This document shows positions 23,101 to 32,100 of a DNA stretch of 64,000 nucleotides, piece after piece (the first letter of the stretch is position 1; each line of letters opens with the position of its first letter). The DNA lies in the NCBI GenBank assembly GCA_964019695.1, contig OZ026522.1, forward strand, positions 74,927,601 to 74,991,600, in the 5' to 3' direction. The translations under genes and the position numbers were made by a program. Below the pieces are notes generated by a model. That model was given only the letters and a program-made list of their open reading frames with translations, was not told the origin of the DNA and searched no databases. This DNA comes from Loripinus fragilis. Its lineage: Eukaryota; Mollusca; Bivalvia; Lucinida; Lucinidae.

Positions 23101-26100
23101 TTTTTTTTCATAATTAGTAGCTTCTATAATTTTGCAGCAATCATTTTTGCCAAAAGTCTCAAAATAGTGACAAATATATTTGTCCACCATCTGTTGTTGT
23201 TTTATTTTCCTATTCCAGGATTTCTGGAAAGGGGGTTATATGTATAAAGGTTTTAGGGGCTCCCCATTGCTGATTTTATCTCGAGTCATTTTCTTACATA
23301 TCCAATGAAAATGAAATAATTTGGTCTCACTGAGACCAAATTATTTCATTTTCTTAGGATATTAAAAAATATACTTTTTCAGAAAATTCTTCCAGGACTA
23401 CCATCAGAGTGTCAAACAGTTTGGATCCAGACCCAGCTTGATGTTTCGTCCGGCTTGATCAGGGTCCAAACTGTTGGCGAAAGTTATCAGCAGACAACAC
23501 AGAGTTGATCCAAGATGGAAAGTTTGGTCTGAATATGTTCATACAATGGAAACGGGCTTTCAATTTGGCTGAATAAATATATGAGCCAGGCCATGAGATT
23601 TCCAACAATGTGGTATGTGCGACTAGCAGAGCCTCAGATCAGCCTGCGCATAAGCGCAGTCTGATCAGAGCCTTTGCTAGTCACTTGAATATTCTATGAG
23701 TATTAAGCTACTCACTGAAAATTATTTGGAATTTCTAAGATCAAAAGGAGGCTGCACAGGCTTGCCTGAGTCTACACTTGTCAAAATGCCAAAATGGAAA
23801 TCTCATGTACTGGCTCAAATATATCTGATTTTACTTGTTACAGAGCTGTCCTATATGTCCATCAGAGATACCACCAAAAGACGATCAGACAGATTTGATA
23901 TGTGATGCTTCAGCAGGTAAGTGGCATTACCTAAATCTTAATGTGCTTATATATTACAAATGGGGCTTGAAACAAGGGGGTACCCTTTGTCTGTGGATCA
24001 ATATTTCCATCAACTCAAGTCCAATCTAGTCGCCATTTTGTCTGTAGATATGTTGGTAGCAAAGTCACTTTTACCCATGTGGTTTCTACCAAATGTGGTT
24101 GAATGGACAGTCCGGAAAACAAGACTGTTGAAAACAGGTCATTTGAAGTCCAATTTTAGGGAGAGGGCACCTTGTATGTACAAACACCAGGAGGACTGTA
24201 TACTATAATTATGGTAAAAGGAAGTTCCAGTCTGAAGCAGCACACCTGCTCTGTATTGTTGATATTGTTGTTTATTGAGCTGTGCAAACTCTAGAAATTG
24301 CCTTTTTTTTTTTAGCTCTTTGTCATGCATCCGTCGTCCATCCGTTGTGCGTAAACTTTTTCTTTAAACAACATCTTCTCCTGCTTCGATTGAATGTTCC
24401 CAATGATGCCCTCTTTCAAAATTGCATATAAATGTTCCGCTCCACCGAACAGGAGGGCCTCAGAGCTCCAGATAAGTTTTTTTTAAACAACATCTCCTGA
24501 ATCACTGGCCCAAATTCAAAATAATTTCACAGAATTGTTCCTCATAACACCCTCTACAAACAATTGCACAAATGGTTCTGCTCCACTGAACAAAAGGGCT
24601 GCCAGAGCTCTAGATAAGAAATATCTTAAAATGGCGTTTCCCTAGAATAAATGTGTCTTGCTCAAGGACCACAACGCAGTGACGTCGGTGAGGCTCGAAC
24701 CTGCGGCCCCTCGGTATTGAGTCAAGCACTCTACCACTGTGCCACTGCGCTCCTGATAAGATTTCATGCATCTTATTAGCATATCATGATATATTCAAAA
24801 TGATGGCATTGACATGTTGTTACGAAAACTTGATTTATTTTAATAACTTTCTTATTTCTCAACCAATTTTAATCAAATTTTCACTAAAATATCTGAAAAA
24901 GCTTGTCTTTTCAGACTGTTTGATTTGCGTTTCTCTACCAGACTAGCATAAATGTAGTTTTAAAATATTTCATTCATGAATGTTTTGGACAATATAACTC
25001 TAGATAATTCAAATCTGGATCACTCAAAGTACCTGCTTAAGTCAAAGTATATTTGGGACTCAACCAGACAAAACCTGTCTTTGGGATTTCTGGCAAAGTG
25101 AGACTCAAACCAGTCTCCTCAGCTACAGAGACTAGCTAGACAATTGAAATTTTGTCAGAAACAAGTTTAGATATGATAACTTTCAGAAAGGGGAATAACA
25201 AAAGCACTGATCAGACTGCTGGGATGCCCCTTTGTTGTTTGCCGCCCCCAAAGACAGGGTTGCTTGCGTTGAGGCCCATATCAGATACAGTAAAATTTTA
25301 AACTCCTTTGTTGCTGGCGGAACTTTTGATGTCTGCTGATAATCTTTGCAAATTCATGTGGCATAGTCAAAAAGAATGTTACATATATGATTGCCCGTCC
25401 AGTTAGAATGTTGTCTGCTGTGTCTCAACACAACAGATGACTCATCACTCACATACTGTACGGTAGAATAATACCGAGCATGGATGGGACAAAAAGATAA
25501 ATAGACATCAAATGTTTGTTTGGATCAACCAATGATCTGTTGGTCCTAATCCGATCCAAACTATTTGCAAAAATCATCAGCAAATGACAAAATCCCCTGC
25601 TAGCAGCAGGGGGAAAATTGGGTCTATGATACAGGTGTGTTATACATAGGTTTAGATAAACAAAATTTTTCAGCGTACAATTGTAAATATTTTCTTACCC
25701 ATCAATTTTAACAAATGTTTTGGGTGCTTAAAAGAACCGTCTCATTGAGACGGTTCTTTTGAGTACCCACAACATATGTTTTGGTTGAGAAATGAGAAAA
25801 ATAATTATATGAAATGCACTCTTAACTAAAGGACTGTTATACCAATATCAGTGGGTTTACCATCAGCAGTATAACAATGTTCCAGAAAATGGAATTGTTT
25901 GGTGTACAGGAAAAAAACGTTTTTAAAAATCTGTGTTCTTATCTTTCAGTTTTTAAGACGATTGTAGGCCGTCCAAAAAGATTCCCTTTCAAGGTGAAGT
26001 CAAACTTACGATCAGTCAAAAAGCAAGTCATAGATGCATTTGTGAATTATGATATGGCAGAAGGATGTGATTGTCTGGTTCTTAATAAGAGAGGTGAGTG

Positions 26101-29100
26101 TATTATTAGACTTTTCCCTTACTGTAAAGGCAGTCACTTTAATATTCATATCTGGGCGTGGTTATGCTATTTCATCTGCTAAACAAGGGAAATCAGGTTT
26201 TATTAGCTCACCTGAGCCAAAGGCTCATGGGTGATCTAACCGGCGTCCGTCGTCTGTCAACATTTTCAAACATCTCTCCTCTGAAACCACTGGGCCAATT
26301 AAACTCAAATTTCATATGGAGACTCCTTAGGATGCGGTAACGAAAGTTTGTTCAAATGGTCCTGGTCACATGACCAAGATGGCCGCCATGCCCATTATAT
26401 GGTAAAAACATTTTAAAAATCTTCTCCAGAACCAGAAGGCCGATGACCTTGGGACTCGGTATGTAGCATTGGGGATGTTGGAAAAGTTGATTTTTTGAAT
26501 GCTGTTAAAGCCAAAGTGATTATTCTTGCTCGATATGTTAAAACTAATGAGAACAATGGCTTTAAATAAGTTTCAAAGGTCTAGGTTGAATTTTGCCCTT
26601 TCAGCCAAGGTCGCTCATATTGTGGTCCCATCAATATATCCGCAGTCGGTAACGTGTCTGGTTACAGATGCAAAGCTGACTGCAGATCCAGGGGTCGCGA
26701 GTTCGATCCCGGCCCGGTCCCATACTTTCGTGGAGACTGATCATGAAGTAATTTCTACGGTCATTCTCCTCCCTTCGGCTGAATCATTCATGAAGGGTTG
26801 TAGTCAGTTACAAGCGAGAGTATGTGCACGATTACTGGTTAACTGCTTGTTCAAGCTTGCCCAGGAAAAATGTGTTGTTAGGTGAACTGACCGTCCCGCA
26901 ATGACCATAGCTGTTGACTTGGGACGTAAAGCAACAAAACAAACAAACAAACCCATCAATATATCAAAACATAGTTTTCTCACAAACCATTTGCCCAATT
27001 GAACTCAAATTTCATGTGAAGACTCCTTATGATAAGTTAGCCAAAATTTTATCAAAATATTTTGGTCACATGACAAAGATGGCCGCCACGCCCATATATG
27101 GTAAAAACCTTTTAAAAATCTTCTTCTCCAGAACCAGAAGGCCAGTGACCTTGAGGTTTGGTATGTAGCATTGGGGATGTGGGTCCTACCAAGTTTGTTC
27201 AAATGATGATCCTAGGTTGACCATGACCTACTTAATGTCAAGGTCAAGTTTGCTTCCTAATGCATTTGAATGGGAAATTTTTTGAAAAGAAGATTTTTTG
27301 AATACTGTGGAAGCCAAAGTCATTATTCTCACTTGATATGTTCAATCTAGTGTCTATATATAAGTTTCAAAGGTCAACGTTGACATTTGACCTTTCAGCC
27401 AAGGTTGCTCATATTGGAGTCCCATCAACATATTAAAACATAGTTTTCTTAGTAACCACTAGGCCAGTTGAAAACAAATTTCACATGACGACTCCTTATG
27501 ATTGGTTAGCCAAAACTTATACAAATTGTTATGGTCACATGACTAACTTGGCCACCCCGCCCATATATGGTAAAAACTCTTTAAATCTCTTCTTCTCTGG
27601 AACCAAAAGGCCATTGGCCTTGGGACTTGGTATGTAGCATTGGGGATGTGGGCTCTTCCAGGTTTGTACAAATGATGAATCTAGGTTGACCTTGACCTAC
27701 TTTATGGCAAGGTCATATTTGATCCTAATGCATTTATATGGAGAAAATCTTAAAATGGTAATTTTTCTATAACTGTTTAAGCCGAAGTCATAATAGTTAA
27801 AGGTTTTATATTAAGTACCAAATGTCAAGCTGACCTGTGACCTTTTATCCAAGGCCACTCATTTGGACTGCCAAACACCTATCTAAACATCTTTTTCTCA
27901 GAAATCACTGGGCTATTTGATGAATTATTATTTAGATTGTTTAGGTCACTTGGCCTAAATGGCTGCAACCCCCATATATGGTAAAACAAAATTTGTTCCA
28001 TTATAAGCTGTAGTTGACCTTGACCTATTTTAACATTATTAAGGAGATCAGGTGAGCGCCTCAGGACCTTCAGGTCCTCTTGTTTATAATTTGGTGAAAA
28101 ATAAATAAGTTATTTGGGCCACGCAAACGTGCATGCATTACATGAAAATCCTAGATGTATACACACTAAACTCACATTTATTAACCCTTAGAGCGCATAA
28201 TCACAAAATGTATGTTTTTGTTGTCCACTAAAATATTTGAAGCCTCATAGACAAATAGTGCGGACCCAGATCAGACTGCTCCTGTAGGAGCAGTCTGATC
28301 TGGGTCCACAATGTTTGCCTTAATGCTTATGTTAAATAGACATTTTTAGATGCAGTTATTTTGCTGGCGTTTTAAGGACTAAAATGTGTTAAGCATCTAT
28401 TCTGAGGTAATGGTGCAAGATGATACAGTTACTTTTGAATAAAACCACGCCTCATTTTCAGCTTTTACCTATGTCTATGGTTGACCAGTCCTAATTACGC
28501 ATTCATGAGGTGCCACCTTTACAGTATCCAAAAAGTCATATAATACCATTTTATCGGTAGCGTTATTTTTTTTTTAGTTATTTCGTGTTGATACTTTACC
28601 TCCCTAGGTCAACAGTTTTTTTCTGTTTTTAGTAATTGCAGCAGATACTAGTAGTAGAGGAGCCAGGGTTCAAAAATGTCAAAAATAAGCATTTAGGTAT
28701 GTCCCCTTTTTAGCAGAATTTTCACTTGTTTTATCCTTTAGTACATAGTATAGGCAGTATGAAACCTGATATTGCAATCAATTTAAGTCTTGCAAACATA
28801 CCTGTAACAGTTTGTTTAATACGTTACCCCTCATTTTCTTAAAAACAAAAATATGTAATCAAGTCTATTTAAGTAGAAGTTGAAATGTTTAAATGAACAA
28901 AACATTTATGCAATCTGTAAGAACATGCTATTCTCTATACATATTGATGTTTTTAAAAGTTGTTTGGTTCCATTATAATGTCATTTACGTTACATTTTCA
29001 ATTATACCCTTAAAATTATTGATATTTTGTTAAAAAGTTTCATTTGACAAAGTTTTCAATATGTGTTTAACTTCAAGATAACATGTGTTTTAAAGAGCGT

Positions 29101-32100
29101 TAACTGACCATTTCAAAACTGCAAACAGATACGTTCTAACATAAATACTTTGTCAGTTATAAGCTGTTTAATTAGATGACCCAAGATAAAACTTTATATA
29201 AGTTTAGAACCTCTTAAGTTTGAAACAAACATGCAATTTTTTCTGTTAGCTTTTAAACACCTTATGATAATTGTTTTGATATTACTGACTGTAGAGTGAT
29301 ACTTAACATCATTTCTGAGGTAAAATATCCTTTTGTTGTTCGATTTTCAATATGTAACGTATAAAACAAAGTTGAAGACAAACAAAAATTTCTTAATAGC
29401 TTAAATTATACATCACTGGAAAGTTTATTTCATTAAAAAGGAGAGGGGGCTGTGTTTGATAGGCATAAAAAGAGCATTTTTTCTCCAAAAGAGGAAGCTA
29501 TCAGTACTAATCAGGAGGATGGTTGTAAACTTTTCTTTTAAGAAATGGTATACTTCTTGACTTAAAAACAAAACACATTGTTTGCTAATTTTTCTATGTT
29601 ATGTTATGCAATTAATAAACTTATAAAATGATAAGTCTGATGCAACATCTCAACTAGGATACATTCCCTTAAGCTTGTTCAGTCAAATTTGCAAAAGTAA
29701 CATATATAACTATAAATAAAAGAAATATATATCATGATTATATATTTGTCTCAACCGTTTTACATATACAACTGAGCCTGAAAACCTAAAACAAATTTAG
29801 ACATTTGCACACTTTTTCTTTTAATTGAACAAAACACTCCAATAAGCTATTCAGAAGCAGCCAAAGCTTTGTGTCAAGCCTATTCACACTCATCTTGATA
29901 TATAAAATAGTAAATAACATTCTATCAAATCAGATTCATTTATGATAAAATATCTAAGAAATTTCTGAAATGATGTGTGGATATTGAAAACTTTGTTTGT
30001 TGTTATTCCTATTGGTTGTGGGAGTTTTGTATCGGGCCTTTGTTTTCTAATTTGTTTCTAGTTCAGCAATCATCTTGACAAGGAAGAGAGCTGGTTGATT
30101 CACTTTAATTAAATTGTTGATATCTCTGTTCCGTGTCCCTTCCTTAAGGTGCAGTGGGGCAGTCAGGAGTCTGTGATTGTGACATTTCCTAGTCACGTTC
30201 ACTTATAGAAAGAAGACGTTTGCTGGCAATCTAGACAGCATCCCTCCTTTATGAATATATACAATAAAATGTTGTTTACGTTACATTAAAGTTAAGGAAA
30301 CATACGTGTTTGTTGTCATTTATTCTTTAAGAGAGTGGCTCTGGTATGCAAATTGTTTAAGCCACGTCTATTTATGCATATATCAAAAGTCAGAAGGCGA
30401 CTTTAGAATTTATTCTAGCAATGAACTTTAATTTTAGCCCATTTTTAACATGGCTTTCTTTGTTTGATTAATGAAACTGATAATCCTTTTAACTTAACAC
30501 TACTTATCATTTTTTAAAGTAATGGAAACTTTAAAACTGAATGGGTTATTCAAAATGAATTATTGCCGTTGAAATTGGGGAAATCATCCATAAGGGTGGG
30601 TTTTACATGGCAAGGCAGTGATCATATCCAAGAAATCTAGATTTCTTCAGTTGTAATTTACGATACCAAATTTACTTTATAAAATTTCAACAGAGAGAAA
30701 ACTGTTTAAGCCAAATTTAACTAGGACGCATTAAAATTACCATTTAAAAGATTATTTACGTTAATCAGAATTTTGATAGGAATAGCAATATCTTAGAGTA
30801 AAAATAGGAGTCATAGGATCAAACTTAGTTTTAGCAATTAGTGCTAATATAGCTGATGTTAAGTTCTATCATAATACCATAGCAGTCATTAGACCCCATT
30901 TTAAACAAACTGTTGCAGGAATCTTGTCAGTTGATTCCTTTTATGTGCGTTAAATAAAAGATGAGTTGTAAACACATCAGGGTATAGAGACAAAAAGGCA
31001 AACATTAAATAATTTACTGTGCTGATAAAATAATAATTATATGGACAATAGAGAAGGCACAATAGTTAGTATCATTACTTACACAAATAATAGATTTACA
31101 TGTTACGCTAAGAAAGTATTCATAAACTTAACAAATAGTATGTATGCATGTTTAATTTGTCTGTTGCTCTTTTTTATCAATCGTCTGCATAAGAAATTTT
31201 ATTTCTTTTGATTTATAAAAGTATCATGATACATCTCACTTAGTGATAACATTTTCTCTATTGCCAATTGCACTATATGTAAGTATGATACAGCATAGCA
31301 TTCGTTGAGTATACTATCTGAAAGTATTCTTTGAAAGAAGCATACGTATGGATTTTGTTTCTATTACATGAACTATCAATATACCATGAATATAGCATCA
31401 TTTAACAAGTTGGTACATGTGTTATGGGTATAAACTAGTTAGTTTAAAGGACTGAATGACGGTTGTTATGATTACTTATTGTGAGTTTAAAAAATAAATA
31501 GTGTCCTGCTGAATAAAACAAACAATAAAGCAGATTCTATCACATATGCTGATAAGCTATATAACTAAAAAGCAAAAGTCTGCAAACCTTCTGGAATATA
31601 TGATCAATCAAGTCCTATTTTAGAAAGTTGTTTGCTCAAGGTCCTGATTATTGAAGTCTAATCATTTAGAAATGTATACAATACTAACAATGCAGGGGAG
31701 CTTTTCCAGACATGTGTCTGTTTCTAAAGTATTAAAATGGTAATTTAGAATAAATGCTGTCCTGTTTCGTTGCTTCACAAACGTGTAGACCCAGGCAACA
31801 CAGTGATTAAAGAAATGATCTTTATATTTTTTGTTATATACGTTACCAGCATAAATAATACTCTTTTTCCAAAGCGGACACGCTGTAGATACTAAAATAT
31901 TATAACCCCAAGGATAGCTAAGGCGGGTGCCAAATCACAGACAGAAATCATCACGATTTCCACAAACTTCAGTTTTGTTTCATATGACACCGATGAAGGT
32001 ATCTTTAATGTTTCACTTCTTGATTTGGACTTCTGCTTGGAATATCTTACATTTTTTAGAGTTTTAAGGTATATTGTGTGCCTTATTGTTTAAAATATAG

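Larger units (their letters stand above)
23917..25949. other. Intron 8
   Basis: It holds an H4-family fragment (about 24310-24640), a 5'-truncated reversed SINE-1 (24640-24753), a MITE-B copy (25054-25278), a short GATCCAAAC palindrome (25530-25565) and a MITE-D copy (25640-25805). Frames near 23960-24330 do not fit splice phases. Confidence 0.7.
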
